Shown piece by piece: positions 42,348 to 52,487 of a stretch of DNA of 64,000 nt. The notes beneath the pieces were generated by a model. The model did not search any database. It was given only the letters and a program-made list of their open reading frames with translations, and was not told where the DNA came from. Numbering within the stretch: position 1 is the stretch's first letter; every line of letters begins with the position of its first letter. The DNA is from an uncultured Shewanella sp. GTDB lineage: Bacteria > Pseudomonadota > Gammaproteobacteria > Enterobacterales > Shewanellaceae. Location of the stretch: positions 62,001 through 126,000 of the forward strand of contig NZ_CANMUW010000014.1 of NCBI RefSeq assembly GCF_947501225.1, read 5' to 3'. Made by a program: the position numbers and the translations under genes.

Positions 42348-43544
42348 TTAATCGCTCACTTGTTCCTCTAAATTGTTGCTTTGACTGAATTTCCACCAGG
42401 TCATTAACAACAGCTGAAAAGCGATAAATGGTAAACAGATGATCAATAATAACTCCCAACCTAATTGGTGAATGACCCAACCGGCACTCAGGGAAGCGAA
42501 AGCTTGGGCTCCGAAGACTAAGGTGTCGTTAACCGCCTGTATCTTGAAGCCTTCTCCGGGACCGTAGCAGCGGGGTAAGAGTACGGTTCCTCCAACGAAC
42601 AGTAGATTCCAGCCAAGTCCCAACAAGACTAATGCCAACCAGTAGTTGAGTAGCTCGCTTCCCATCAAGGCGATTACGATAGTCACCAGATAGGCCATTA
42701 ACCCCAACAACATCATCCTGGCGACTCCCCACCTTGCCACTAAGAAGCCGGTAAACAGTGAGGGGAGATACATGGCAATAATGTGGCTCTGTATCACCCA
42801 TTTAGTATCGGCCAGCGAGTGATGCTCGATATGATGCATATGCAGAGGCGTCGCGGTCATCACGAAGCTCATCATGGCAAAGCCTATGATGGCACCCGCA
42901 ATCGCGACCCATATCTGGGTGTGACTCAAAATCAGCTGCAGGGGTCTCGGACAGGCAGAAACCCTCTGCTCATGAAGAGGATCGATAGCCACAGACTCAC
43001 GATAAAACATCAGGGTAACCGCCGCCAATATACAAATCAGCGACAGAAACAGAAAGGCTCCGACATAGGGGGTCGCCACCAGCTCACTGCCCAGCAGGGC
43101 CAGTTCAGGACCGAGAAACGCGGCGACCAGGCCACCGAGCAACACCCGAGATGCGGCCTTAGCGCCCAAAGCGGGCGCTACCGCCTCCATGGCAGCGAAC
43201 CGATATTGCTGAACGATAGCACCGGCAATGCCGAGCATCGCGCCGCTTAAGCAGAAAAGTGTAAAATTACGCTCATCTATTCCGTAGGCCGCTATCAGAC
43301 CAGCCACAGCTGCCAACAGTGAGCCACTGATAAATACTCTCTTTCGGCCGAAACGCTTCATCAATTGGGTTACCGGAATTACCGATATCGCAACCCCAAT
43401 AACCATAGAGGTGATAGGCAGAGTCGCTAAGGACGGACTGGGAGCAAGCTCTACACCAACTATCCCCCCAAGTAACATCATCATAGGAGCGGCGCTCATG
43501 GCGAACGCTTGTGCCAGTGTCAGCACCCAAACATTAAACGGCAT
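42348..43544 (-). CDS. Major facilitator superfamily transporter
   Basis: A 398-residue inner-membrane transporter with about twelve hydrophobic segments in two halves. The loop 2-3 motif MKRFGRKRVFISGS is the MFS signature. AGGAG lies seven to eight bases before the ATG. The substrate is unknown; the downstream ROK kinase suggests a sugar. Histidine-rich central loop (TPLHMHHIEHHSLADT) between the halves is unusual. The gene is divergent from the aminopeptidase P gene. Confidence 0.83.
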   Translation of the reverse strand: MPFNVWVLTLAQAFAMSAAPMMMLLGGIVGVELAPSPSLATLPITSMVIGVAISVIPVTQLMKRFGRKRVFISGSLLAAVAGLIAAYGIDERNFTLFCLSGAMLGIAGAIVQQYRFAAMEAVAPALGAKAASRVLLGGLVAAFLGPELALLGSELVATPYVGAFLFLSLICILAAVTLMFYRESVAIDPLHEQRVSACPRPLQLILSHTQIWVAIAGAIIGFAMMSFVMTATPLHMHHIEHHSLADTKWVIQSHIIAMYLPSLFTGFLVARWGVARMMLLGLMAYLVTIVIALMGSELLNYWLALVLLGLGWNLLFVGGTVLLPRCYGPGEGFKIQAVNDTLVFGAQAFASLSAGWVIHQLGWELLLIICLPFIAFQLLLMTWWKFSQSNNLEEQVSD

Positions 43545-43844
43545 TAATTAACTCCTGAAAAAAACACATGCACACCTGGCTAAGAGCCGGATAACCCCGC
43601 TCAAGAGATGAATGCTTCCCTATTGCACTAATCTAATTGATCTGTGCCGAAATGTAACAGGTTAAATGGTTCAAAGTTTTCAGCTCTTCACACTTGAAAG
43701 AAAAATGCCTCACTTAGTTGAAAATATCTCAGCTCGCTTCCCTCTCCTCCACCGAGCTGCGATAATCGACGGCTGAACATTCCATTACAATAAACACTGG
43801 ACCTGCATTTCCCCACAAAACGGTCAGTGATAACCGGAGTATGT

Positions 43845-45632
43845 ATGACACAAACAACCGCCGCTCGCCTGGAAGCCATCCGCCTTGAAATGGCCAAAGC
43901 CAACCTTGACGCCTTTATCATTCCACGTGCCGATGAGTACCTTGGAGAGTATGTTCCTGAGCGTAATGAGCGTATGCAGTGGATCAGTAATTTCACCGGC
44001 TCTGCGGGTATGGTTATCGTGCTTAAAGAGAGCGCCGTTATTTTTGTCGACGGCAGATACACAGTTCAGGTTAAACAGCAGGTCGATGGAACACTGTTTG
44101 AATACCTCAGCCTGACGGACAACCCACAGATAGAGTGGCTCAGCGACAAGCTCAAGAGTGATGCGCGTGTGGGTTACGACTCGCGTCTTCACCCTCTCAG
44201 CTGGCAAAAGAGTGCCGAAAGCAAACTGGCTAAGGCGCAGATACAGTTAGTCTCTGTCGATGAAAACCCAATCGACCTTCACTGGCAGAACAGGCCCGCA
44301 GCTTCCACTTCACCTGTGGTACTCTTTGACGATAAGAGTGCGGGTAAGACCAGCCTGCAAAAGCGACTGGAGATAGGAGCAGCCGTGGCCAAAGCCGGGG
44401 CAGATACTGCGCTCATCACGTCACTCGACTCCTTCTGCTGGCTGCTCAACATTCGGGGGAATGATGTTCCCTGCCTGCCGATTGTATTGGGCACCGCGCT
44501 GCTGCACGCCAATGGCGATATGGAACTATTCACGGATCTGAGCAAGCTTCCTGCCGGTATCGATGAGCATGTGGGTACAGGCGTCACCTTCTCAGACGAG
44601 GCGACACTCAAGACGGCGCTCAATAAGTTAGCGGGTCGCAAACTCCTGGCTGACCCGAACTCAGCTAACGCCTGGTCACAACTGACAGCCGAGCAGGCCG
44701 GAGCGCAATTGATTGCCGGTTTAGATCCTGTCTCACTGCCAAAGGCGCAGAAGAATGAATCTGAGCTTGCCGGACTCCGGGCCTGTCATGTTCGCGATGG
44801 GGTCGCAGTCAGTCGCTTTCTGGCCTGGTTGGACAGAGAGGTCTCAGCCGGTAACTTCTATGATGAGGGCGTCCTGGCCGATAAATTGGAAACTTTCCGT
44901 CTCGAAGACGAGCTATATCGTGAGCCCAGCTTCGATACTATCTCCGCCGTGGGGGGGAATGCCGCCATGTGTCACTACAACCATAATAACGGCACCCCGG
45001 CAACCATGACCAATAACAGCATCTACCTGGTCGACTCCGGCGCTCAGTACCTCGACGGTACCACCGATGTCACCCGGACTCTGGCCATCGGCCAGGTCAG
45101 TGATGAACAGAAGAAGATGGTGACCTTAGTGCTTAAGGGTCATATCGCCCTGGATCAGGCCCGCTTCCCGAGAGGCACCACCGGACAACAGCTCGATGCC
45201 TTCGCCAGACAGTACCTGTGGCAGCACGGCTTCGATTACGATCACGGCACCGGACACGGAGTCGGTCACTTCCTGAGCGTCCACGAAGGACCACAGCGAG
45301 TCGCTAAAAACAGTAATGATGTCGCCCTGCTTCCGGGTATGGTTATCTCTAATGAGCCCGGCTACTATCGCGCCGATGAGTTCGGAATACGCCTGGAAAA
45401 TCTGGTGGCGGTTCGCCCCTGTGAAGCCCTGGCCGGTGCCGAGCGTGAAATCTTCGAGTTCGAGGCACTCACCATGATACCTATGGACACCCGTCTCATA
45501 GATAAAACCCTCTTGAGTGATGCCGAAATCAACTGGTTTAATGATTACCACACTCAGGTATTCGATACCCTGTCGCCATTTATGCAGGGTGAAGAGCTTG
45601 ACTGGCTGGCAAACGCTACCAAGGCGATTTAG
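43845..45632 (+). CDS. Aminopeptidase P family (M24B) Xaa-Pro aminopeptidase
   Basis: A 595-residue three-domain aminopeptidase P. Two creatinase-like N-terminal domains (DAFIIPRADEYLGEYVPERN with FTGSAGMVIVL, then a second from about 160) precede the catalytic domain. Its metal ligands lie in YLVDSGAQYLDGTTDVTRT, GTGHGVGHFLSVHEGPQ, ISNEPGYY and RLENL. This length is that of the eukaryote-like long form rather than E. coli PepP (441). ATG 43845 with GGAG five bases upstream is chosen; the GTG at 43827 is too close to no ribosome site. It releases N-terminal residues before proline. Confidence 0.9.
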   Translation: MTQTTAARLEAIRLEMAKANLDAFIIPRADEYLGEYVPERNERMQWISNFTGSAGMVIVLKESAVIFVDGRYTVQVKQQVDGTLFEYLSLTDNPQIEWLSDKLKSDARVGYDSRLHPLSWQKSAESKLAKAQIQLVSVDENPIDLHWQNRPAASTSPVVLFDDKSAGKTSLQKRLEIGAAVAKAGADTALITSLDSFCWLLNIRGNDVPCLPIVLGTALLHANGDMELFTDLSKLPAGIDEHVGTGVTFSDEATLKTALNKLAGRKLLADPNSANAWSQLTAEQAGAQLIAGLDPVSLPKAQKNESELAGLRACHVRDGVAVSRFLAWLDREVSAGNFYDEGVLADKLETFRLEDELYREPSFDTISAVGGNAAMCHYNHNNGTPATMTNNSIYLVDSGAQYLDGTTDVTRTLAIGQVSDEQKKMVTLVLKGHIALDQARFPRGTTGQQLDAFARQYLWQHGFDYDHGTGHGVGHFLSVHEGPQRVAKNSNDVALLPGMVISNEPGYYRADEFGIRLENLVAVRPCEALAGAEREIFEFEALTMIPMDTRLIDKTLLSDAEINWFNDYHTQVFDTLSPFMQGEELDWLANATKAI

Positions 45633-45644
45633 TCAGCAGGATGA

Positions 45645-45692
45645 AGAGAGGGCGACGGGCACAGACCTGGGTCCTTCGCCCTCTCTGATTTT
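45645..45692 (+). terminator. Terminator after the aminopeptidase P gene
   Basis: Perfect 11-bp arms AGAGAGGGCGA and TCGCCCTCTCT with a 20-base loop, then GATTTTG. It also lies downstream of the converging EAL gene. Confidence 0.68.
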
Positions 45693-45720
45693 GTAGCTAG
45701 TCCCTGCTCGGCTGAGCGTC

Positions 45721-46920
45721 CTAAACCAGGCCCCCTCCAACTTTTTCATGTGCCTTCAACCAACGCATGATCTCACTGAAGGGTTTTGGCCGACAGATAA
45801 GATAACCTTGCAGACGCAGATCATCGATCTTCTCCAGGTAGTTCAGATCCCGGATATCCTCGACGCCCTCGGCAACCAGCTCCACCCCCAGCCCCCGGCT
45901 GATATCCTGAAGAGACTTTAAGATAGTCTGAGCCATAGGATCCAGATGTATCCCTTTCACCAGGCTCATATCCAGCTTTACCTCGCTGATAGGTAGCTTG
46001 CACAGCTGGGACAGATTGGTGTAACCGGTCCCGAAATCATCGATGGCAACGCCGAAGTTATGCATCCTGAGACGACTTATACTCGAGTGCTGACTCTGCT
46101 TGTTGAGTACCTGATTTTCCGTTATCTCTATGGTGACCTTAGAGGGGTGCAGCTTTTTCTCTTCGCAGTATCGAATAAGACGATTAGGCCAGCTTTGCTG
46201 CGCCAGCTGATTGGGGGTGAGGTTTATGGAGATGCTGCTCCCCACACAGGAGTTCATCTGCCTGATATCCTTCCACTCATCCATCGCTCTGCTGATGAGC
46301 TTATCGGTTAAGCTGTTTAACAGGTTATGCTCTTCTGCCAGATCGATAAAACAACCCGGGGTGACAAGCTGCAGCTGCTCTCCCTGCTGAATCCGGCATA
46401 ACACCTCGAACCCTTTTATCTCGCCGGTTTTAACATCCATCTGCGCCTGGTAATAGGGGATCACCTTATCGGCGTTAATCGCCTCCTGCAGCGCCTCCAC
46501 ATCCATTACAGGCTTCTTAGGCGCAAGTTCGCTATCCATCATAAACAGGCGTTCGATGCATATCTTCAACTGAGAGGCACAGACAGGCTTCATCAGAGCC
46601 CCCAGCAGCCTTAGCCTCGAGTTCACCACGACCTGTGAAGCGGCCTCGATAATCCGGCTCTCCATGCCCGATGCTATGATAACCCCGCCTTTGAAACCCA
46701 GCTTGCTGAGCCTGACTAACAACTCGATGCCATCCATCTTAGGCATATGAAGATCAACCACTATTACCTGATAATCATCTCTGTATTTAGTCAGTGTCCT
46801 CAAGGCCGTTTGCCCATCGCTGCAGTACTCGATACGATCAACTTCCAACTGCATAAAGTGCTTGCTCAGAACCCGGCAGGAGCTGAGTGAGTCATCGATG
46901 ATCAGAACATTAACTGTCAT
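45721..46920 (-). CDS. Response regulator with EAL cyclic-di-GMP phosphodiesterase domain
   Basis: A 399-residue REC-EAL protein. The receiver (1-125) has DD at 9-10 and phospho-acceptor D56 (VVDLHMPKMDG). The EAL domain (about 145-390) keeps the key residues: ExLxR as EVLCR, Asn in NLTPNQ, Glu in EITENQ, DDFGTGYTNL, Lys in VKLDMSLVKG, Glu in VAEGVED and Gln in LQGYLICRP. Cyclic-di-GMP hydrolysis is therefore likely. No partner kinase is adjacent. Divergent from rhlE. Confidence 0.88.
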   Translation of the reverse strand: MTVNVLIIDDSLSSCRVLSKHFMQLEVDRIEYCSDGQTALRTLTKYRDDYQVIVVDLHMPKMDGIELLVRLSKLGFKGGVIIASGMESRIIEAASQVVVNSRLRLLGALMKPVCASQLKICIERLFMMDSELAPKKPVMDVEALQEAINADKVIPYYQAQMDVKTGEIKGFEVLCRIQQGEQLQLVTPGCFIDLAEEHNLLNSLTDKLISRAMDEWKDIRQMNSCVGSSISINLTPNQLAQQSWPNRLIRYCEEKKLHPSKVTIEITENQVLNKQSQHSSISRLRMHNFGVAIDDFGTGYTNLSQLCKLPISEVKLDMSLVKGIHLDPMAQTILKSLQDISRGLGVELVAEGVEDIRDLNYLEKIDDLRLQGYLICRPKPFSEIMRWLKAHEKVGGGLV

Positions 46921-47294
46921 TGCTCCCCCTCATTGAATTGAGAGAGAGGAGCTGAGAGAGAAAAGCCGGCGAGATAGTCGAGCGCTTCCATTTGAATACA
47001 GGCGAGTCGTGTCATATTGCCTCCATGCAATCCAAGCCATCAGAATTATAAAGCCTAGACCAGAAGCCAAAACTGTCAAACGCCTTACACCTTTAACCAT
47101 ACCTGGCCGATAATAAAATGGATAAAGCTGACAGAATTCATCAATATCTGGATATACCTGATAGTATTTGCTGTTAAAATCTACGCAAATTTGCTATATT
47201 CCGCCGCCGTCATTTTTTGGCGACTATTGTTTATGGTGACACTGGCCTGCAACTTCGCAGGGCTTATGAATTGGTTAAATACAGGAAACCCAAG
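46921..47294. other. Divergent intergenic region, EAL regulator / rhlE
   Basis: About 370 bases with no convincing gene. The part nearest rhlE (47130-47220) is AT-rich and likely carries its promoter and a long untranslated leader, as is common for cold-regulated helicases; no specific boxes were assigned. Confidence 0.35.
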
Positions 47295-48602
47295 ATGAGA
47301 TTTGAATCTTTTAGTTTTGCTCCCGAGATTTTACGTGCTATCTCAGACTGTGGTTATCAGAAAATGACGCCGGTTCAGCAAGAAGCTATTCCAGCTGTTC
47401 GCCGTGGCCAGGATGTTTTAGCCAGCGCCCAGACGGGCACAGGTAAAACAGCCGCTTTCGCTCTGCCTATCCTGCAGAAGATGCTGGACAACCCGAGCGA
47501 AACCCAGCGCTCAAACACTCGCGCGCTTATCCTGACCCCGACCCGTGAACTGGCCAGCCAGATAGCCGACAATATCAACGACTACAGCAAGTACATGCAA
47601 GTCTCAGTCCTAACCATCTATGGTGGTGTGAAGCTTGAGACTCAGGCGCAGAAACTCAAACGTGGGGCCGATATCATAGTCGCTACACCAGGGCGCTTAC
47701 TCGAGCATCTTCAGGCATGTAACTTAAACCTGTCCAATGTCGACTTCATGGTACTCGATGAGGCGGATCGTATGCTGGATATGGGCTTTGTGTCAGATAT
47801 CCAGAAGATCCTTCAGGCCGTCAACAAGAACCGTCAAAATTTACTCTTCTCTGCCACCTTCTCAAGTGCAGTGAAGAAGCTTGCCAATGAGATGTTGGTC
47901 AAGCCTAAGCTTATCAGTGTCGACAGCCAAAACAGCACCGCCGACACCGTGAGCCAGGTCGTCTATCCCGTAGAGCAACGTCGTAAGCGTGAGCTACTGT
48001 CTGAGTTGATCGGTAAGAAGAATTGGCAACAGGTACTGGTCTTTACCGCTACCCGTGACGCCGCAGATAAGCTGGTAAAAGAGCTCAACCTGGACGGCAT
48101 AAAATCGTCGGTGGTTCATAGTGAGAAGGCGCAAGGCAACCGCCGCCGCGCACTGCGTGAATTTAAAGAGGGTAAGATCCGCGCCCTGGTCGCCACAGAA
48201 GTTGCGGCCCGCGGATTAGATATTCAGGATCTTGAATACGTGGTCAACTATGACCTTCCTTTCCTGGCCGAAGACTATGTACACCGCATCGGTCGTACGG
48301 GCCGTGCCGGAAAATCCGGGGTCGCCATCTCTCTGGTCAGCCGTGAAGAGGAGCGCACCTTAGCCGACATCGAAAAGCTGATCGGCAAGCAGATTCGCCG
48401 CATCACGATTCCCGGATATGAGGTAGGTAGTCGTGATCTGCTTATCAAGCAACTTCAGAAGCGACGCAGCTTTGCCAAGAAGCAGCAGAGAGAAGATAAT
48501 ACCGGTGCGCAGATGATCGCAGAGAAGAATCTGGGCAGTCGACGGGTAAAAGTTAAAAACTCTTCAAACAAAGGACCGGGAAAGGTCAAGAAGATCAAAT
48601 AA
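47295..48602 (+). CDS. rhlE: DEAD-box ATP-dependent RNA helicase RhlE
   Basis: A 435-residue helicase. In order: the Q motif (FAPEILRAISDCGYQKMTPVQ), motif I AQTGTGKT (45-52), Ia PTRELASQ, Ib TPGR, II DEAD, III SAT, then the second RecA fold with TEVAARGLDI and VI HRIGRTGRAG. A short basic tail (KKQQRE, SSNKGPGKVKKIK) fits RhlE rather than the long-tailed DeaD. ATG 47295 is chosen; frames reaching 47217 lack a ribosome site, while AGGA precedes 47295. It remodels RNA in ribosome assembly and decay. Confidence 0.9.
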   Translation: MRFESFSFAPEILRAISDCGYQKMTPVQQEAIPAVRRGQDVLASAQTGTGKTAAFALPILQKMLDNPSETQRSNTRALILTPTRELASQIADNINDYSKYMQVSVLTIYGGVKLETQAQKLKRGADIIVATPGRLLEHLQACNLNLSNVDFMVLDEADRMLDMGFVSDIQKILQAVNKNRQNLLFSATFSSAVKKLANEMLVKPKLISVDSQNSTADTVSQVVYPVEQRRKRELLSELIGKKNWQQVLVFTATRDAADKLVKELNLDGIKSSVVHSEKAQGNRRRALREFKEGKIRALVATEVAARGLDIQDLEYVVNYDLPFLAEDYVHRIGRTGRAGKSGVAISLVSREEERTLADIEKLIGKQIRRITIPGYEVGSRDLLIKQLQKRRSFAKKQQREDNTGAQMIAEKNLGSRRVKVKNSSNKGPGKVKKIK

Positions 48603-48633
48603 ACTTTGACTTTTTATGACACCTTAATACTTG

Positions 48634-48660
48634 AAAATCACCGCCTGCCGGTGATTTTTT
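48634..48660 (+). terminator. Terminator after rhlE
   Basis: Stem AAAATCACCG / CGGTGATTTT with a 5-base loop and a T-run, about 30 bases after the stop. Confidence 0.88.
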
Positions 48661-48681
48661 GTTAACGATACAGAGGAAATT

Positions 48682-49308
48682 ATGACCAGCTATAATCAGG
48701 CCATCCTTGAGTTTGCTCAGGCTGGCATCGCAGCTCTGGAAGAGCGAGCCTCAAAAACCAACACCATCAAAACAGCCGCGGCCGAGAGTCACTTCCTCTG
48801 CAACTGGATGGCCAGTGCACTGAAAAAGCGCCGCTTCTCCAAGCTGATCGCCAACGAATTAACCCAGTGGATCCGCGATGGCCGAAGCATGGGAGCCGGT
48901 GCACAACTTCCCTCCCTGCTGGCGCGCATAGATGAGCAGTACCGCAGCGCCATGAGCAATCAACAGCTTGGACAGTCTCTCAAGCTGTTTCTGAGTGAGT
49001 TAGAGGGCAATGACTGGGTCGTTATTCTCGACGAAGAGGTCAGCACTAAGCTCAAGCTCGACAGCGATGGGGAGAGCAGCCTGGTGATATCACACGAACA
49101 GTACGAGGGCCATATCGATGGCAATCACCTCATCAAGCCTATCACCCTGTTCGTTAGAGCCAACGAGCAGGAGTTGGCCCGGCTAGCCGTCAAGCATAAT
49201 ATTCTGCTCAGTCAGGGCGATAAGAAAGCCAGCTTAATCAAGCACCACAAGGCCTACCGGGTTTTCCCGAATAATGAGCAACCCTCCCTGGCCTTGCTGC
49301 TCGACTAA
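48682..49308 (+). CDS. DUF2913-family protein
   Basis: A 208-residue soluble protein. The N-terminal half is helical (YNQAILEFAQAGIAALEE, SHFLCNWMASALKKRRFSKL), the C-terminal half is mixed and ends in SLIKHHKAYRVFPNN. The pattern matches the DUF2913 family of Vibrio and Shewanella, with no known function. AGAGGAAATT precedes the ATG. It stands alone between rhlE and the carboxypeptidase gene. Confidence 0.7.
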   Translation: MTSYNQAILEFAQAGIAALEERASKTNTIKTAAAESHFLCNWMASALKKRRFSKLIANELTQWIRDGRSMGAGAQLPSLLARIDEQYRSAMSNQQLGQSLKLFLSELEGNDWVVILDEEVSTKLKLDSDGESSLVISHEQYEGHIDGNHLIKPITLFVRANEQELARLAVKHNILLSQGDKKASLIKHHKAYRVFPNNEQPSLALLLD

Positions 49309-49478
49309 GCAGCATGGAGAGCTGAGCTCATCTCAGCTCAAATAGCGCTCCGGGCAGTTACTGTCATATAAAATCAGTTCGTTTCATGCCCATCCGCCCG
49401 CCGGCCTCATGTTCGTGAGGTTGGCTGTAGTCGCAAAAGTCAGTACCATACCCTCAAATGTCCCCATATTGAGTTGCC

Positions 49479-50969
49479 ATGACCCAGCCCAGCCCGACCA
49501 ACCATTACGACACCCTGACCCGCCATTTTCAGACAATCTCTCACTTCGAGCATTTAAGTGCACTGGGTGACTGGGATCAGGCAACCATGATGCCAGTGGG
49601 CGGCAGCGCAGCCCGCGGCGCCGCCATGGCGGAGCTGGCAAAACATATTCATGAGCTGAAGACGGCCCCCTTTCTGGCCGATACCCTGCAGCTCGCCCGG
49701 GAGGAGCCACTCAACGCCGAACAGGCGGCGAACCTGACAGAGATGAGTTATCAGTTCTTTCAGGCAAACATCATTCCCGCCTCTCTGGTACAGGAGAAGA
49801 CGAGGCTTGCCTACCGATGCGAACATGCCTGGCGGGATCAACGCAAAAATAACGACTGGGAAGGGTTCAGGCCGAACCTTGAAGCCTTGATAGAGCTCGT
49901 TAGAGAGGAGGCGAGCATACGTGCAAAGGCGCAAGGCTTGTCACCTTATGATGCCCTGCTGAACAAGTTCGAACCGGGAATGACCACCAAGCGACTGGAG
50001 TCGGTATTTGGTCACCTTAAAAGCTGGCTCCCCTCGCTTATTCAGCGGGTTCAACATGAACAAGCGGGTGAACCCAAGTTTAATGTAGAAAGAAGCAGCT
50101 GCCAGGCGCAGGAGCTTTTGGGAAGGGAGGTGATGGACTTTCTCGGCTTTGATTTTACTCAGGGTCGGTTAGATATCAGCAGTCATCCATTTTGTGGCGG
50201 CGTCCCCGGCGATGTTCGCCTGACAACCCGTTACGATGAAGCGGATTTCACCAGTGCCCTGATGGGGGTTATCCATGAAACGGGTCATGCCAGATATGAA
50301 CAGGGGCTGCCGGTTAACTGGCGGGGACAGCCTGCCGGACAGGCACGTTCGATGGCAATTCATGAGAGTCAGAGCCTGTTTTGTGAGATGCAGCTGGGAC
50401 GAGGTACGGGATTCCTCTCCCACCTACAGCCAAAGATTGCCGAACACTTAGGTAGCAGGCTCTCGACCGAGCAGTTGACCAATATCTACACCCGGGTTAA
50501 TCCGGGCCTTATTCGGGTCGATGCCGATGAGATCACCTACCCCTGTCATATCCTGCTGAGATTCGAAGCCGAGAAAGGCTTGATTGACGGCAGCCTGAGC
50601 GTCGCCGAGTTGCCGGATTTCTGGGCGGAGCAGATGAATTCGCTGTTAGGCGTGAACACCCAAGGCAACTTCAAAGATGGTTGCATGCAGGATATCCATT
50701 GGGCCGTCGGTGAGCTGGGCTACTTTCCCAGTTACACCCTTGGCGCCATGTATGCGGCTCAGTTCCGCTTTGCCATGGAGGCGGATTTAGGCTCAATCGA
50801 TAGCTTAGTTACCCAGGGTAATATCCATAAGGTATTTAACTGGCTCGAACAGAAGATCTGGTCCAGGGGCTGTCTGTTAAGCACGGATGAGTTGGTAACT
50901 GAGGCTAGCGGTGAAACACTTAACCCGGATTATTTCAAGCGACACCTTGAGCAGAGATACCTGAAGTAA
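49479..50969 (+). CDS. M32-family (Taq-type) metallocarboxypeptidase
   Basis: A 496-residue mainly helical zinc carboxypeptidase. The zinc motif HETGH is at residues 266-270, with the downstream Glu ligand in AIHESQSLFCEMQLGR. Other family blocks are FCGGVPGDVRLTTRYDE, VDADEITYPCHILLRFE and DIHWAVGELGYFPSYTLG. It removes C-terminal residues from peptides in the cytoplasm. Length is normal. The leader 49309-49478 holds only a weak palindrome. Confidence 0.92.
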   Translation: MTQPSPTNHYDTLTRHFQTISHFEHLSALGDWDQATMMPVGGSAARGAAMAELAKHIHELKTAPFLADTLQLAREEPLNAEQAANLTEMSYQFFQANIIPASLVQEKTRLAYRCEHAWRDQRKNNDWEGFRPNLEALIELVREEASIRAKAQGLSPYDALLNKFEPGMTTKRLESVFGHLKSWLPSLIQRVQHEQAGEPKFNVERSSCQAQELLGREVMDFLGFDFTQGRLDISSHPFCGGVPGDVRLTTRYDEADFTSALMGVIHETGHARYEQGLPVNWRGQPAGQARSMAIHESQSLFCEMQLGRGTGFLSHLQPKIAEHLGSRLSTEQLTNIYTRVNPGLIRVDADEITYPCHILLRFEAEKGLIDGSLSVAELPDFWAEQMNSLLGVNTQGNFKDGCMQDIHWAVGELGYFPSYTLGAMYAAQFRFAMEADLGSIDSLVTQGNIHKVFNWLEQKIWSRGCLLSTDELVTEASGETLNPDYFKRHLEQRYLK

Positions 50970-51033
50970 GGCAAAGGTTGGTGAAATAACGTATTATAGC
51001 GCCATCACAATGGCTGGTGATTTGGGAGATGAG

Positions 51034-51519
51034 ATGCGACTTCGAAGTATAACCTCAACCGACTGGAACGAGATCTTAGTTATCCAGGAGGAGTGCTACC
51101 CGCAAATTGAACCCGAATCGCTCGAAGTATTGCAGAGTAAGTGGCGGGTTTCACCGCAAACCTGCTTTGTTATGGAGTCTGATAATCAGGTCGTCGGCTA
51201 TTGCCTCGCACACCCCTGGGTGGCAGGCTCTCCGCCGGCACTGGAGCAGCTTCTGATAGCGACAGATAGACCGGACACCCTCTACCTGCATGACATAGCC
51301 CTGTCATCGAAGGCCCAGGGCAAAGGCGCCGGGAACCTGGCCTTTAACGCCTTAGTCGAACAGGCCAGAGAGAGAAATCTCCCCTGTATCTCTCTGGTGG
51401 CGGTACAGGGGGCTGACAGTTACTGGCGCAGGCAAGGCTTTGTCGCACACCCCATAGAGAAGAGTCTGGATAGCTATACTGCGGACGCCTGCTACATGGT
51501 ACTGGCACTAAACGATTAA
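51034..51519 (+). CDS. GNAT-family N-acetyltransferase
   Basis: A 161-residue GNAT protein: the N-terminal IQEECYPQ strand-helix, then acetyl-CoA-binding motif A around LYLHDIALSSKAQGKGAGNLAFN, and motif B with SLVAVQGADSYWRRQGF. ATG 51034 is preferred over 51010 because GGGAG lies five bases upstream. The acceptor substrate is unknown. It starts 64 bases after the carboxypeptidase gene and may be read with it. Confidence 0.82.
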   Translation: MRLRSITSTDWNEILVIQEECYPQIEPESLEVLQSKWRVSPQTCFVMESDNQVVGYCLAHPWVAGSPPALEQLLIATDRPDTLYLHDIALSSKAQGKGAGNLAFNALVEQARERNLPCISLVAVQGADSYWRRQGFVAHPIEKSLDSYTADACYMVLALND

Positions 51520-51641
51520 TTTTGAATTTCAGCGCTTAAGCTTAAGTTCAAGCTTAATAGATACAATAGATAGAGCTGGAGGTCCGTTCATGGCTTTCGG
51601 TTATTGAATACATTTAGAGAACTCGTTTCAGAGAAGGTGTT

Positions 51642-51896
51642 ATGGCTCGTAGAATTACCTATAAATTCAAAAATCAGGCGAAAGAGATCAACTTCGCCTA
51701 TGACAAGTTCAACAATATCCATGAAGCTGTTGCGGCGGCCGAAGGGATAGACCTGACCAGCTACCATATGATGGAGCAGCAGGTGATGATGACCTCGAAA
51801 GGAAAGTCAGCAGTGCGGGACTTCAGAGACAGAGAGTTTGCCAAAATGGGCTTTAGCGACATCTACTACATTAAAGACGATCCTAAACAGCAGTAA
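51642..51896 (+). CDS. DUF2960-family small protein
   Basis: An 84-residue basic protein (MARRITYKFKNQAKEINFAY, then a helical middle and DREFAKMGFSDIYYI). The pattern is the DUF2960 family, restricted to marine gammaproteobacteria and of unknown function. AGAAGG precedes the ATG. No partner is obvious. Confidence 0.75.
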   Translation: MARRITYKFKNQAKEINFAYDKFNNIHEAVAAAEGIDLTSYHMMEQQVMMTSKGKSAVRDFRDREFAKMGFSDIYYIKDDPKQQ

Positions 51897-51962
51897 CCAT
51901 AGGTCACCTAATCGGCCACAACAAGCCCCTGAAATCTCAAATGAAGTTAAGAGAATAATAAA

Positions 51963-52487
51963 ATGAAAGAGAGTTCAATGCCTAACAGTGAACACGCCAA
52001 CTTTCCTCGTGCAGGTTTCTTCCGTCGCCTCGGTGCCATCGTCTACGATCTGCTGCTCGCGGTCGCGGTATATATGATAGCCGGTGCCATAGGCTTCGGC
52101 GTGTTTACCGCCCTCACCTCATCGGGTCTGATTGAGATGGGAGGGTTCGAGCATGTATCAGACCTGCTAAATGCGACCCCGCTATATAAAGGGATCTATC
52201 AACTCTGGATAGCACTTTGTGTCGGTGCGTTCTACATCGCCTTTTGGAGTTATGGCGGACAGACCTTAGGCATGCGCGCCTGGAGACTCAAGATCCAGCA
52301 TCCCAACGGCCAGAGCCTGAGCGTTATCACCGCCGCGGCCAGGCTGGTATGGTCACTGCTTGGCATAGGTAACCTGTGGATCTTAATCAACGGCGACAAG
52401 CTCGCCCTGCAGGATATGATGACCCGCTCTGAAGTCGTGGTCCTGTCGAAGGAAGCCAACCAGATGCGAAACTGGCATGGGGTTTAA
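51963..52487 (+). CDS. RDD-family membrane protein
   Basis: A 174-residue inner-membrane protein. The RDD signature opens as AGFFRRLGAIVYDLLLAVAVYM, with Arg and Asp in the first helix; further helices at about 75-97 and 122-145 follow, with GGQTLGMRAWRLKI between, and DMMTRSEVVV near the end. RDD proteins are linked to ion exchange and solute transport, without a fixed role. ATGs at 51963 and 51978 are both possible; AAGAGA and GAGAG respectively precede them. Confidence 0.82.
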   Translation: MKESSMPNSEHANFPRAGFFRRLGAIVYDLLLAVAVYMIAGAIGFGVFTALTSSGLIEMGGFEHVSDLLNATPLYKGIYQLWIALCVGAFYIAFWSYGGQTLGMRAWRLKIQHPNGQSLSVITAAARLVWSLLGIGNLWILINGDKLALQDMMTRSEVVVLSKEANQMRNWHGV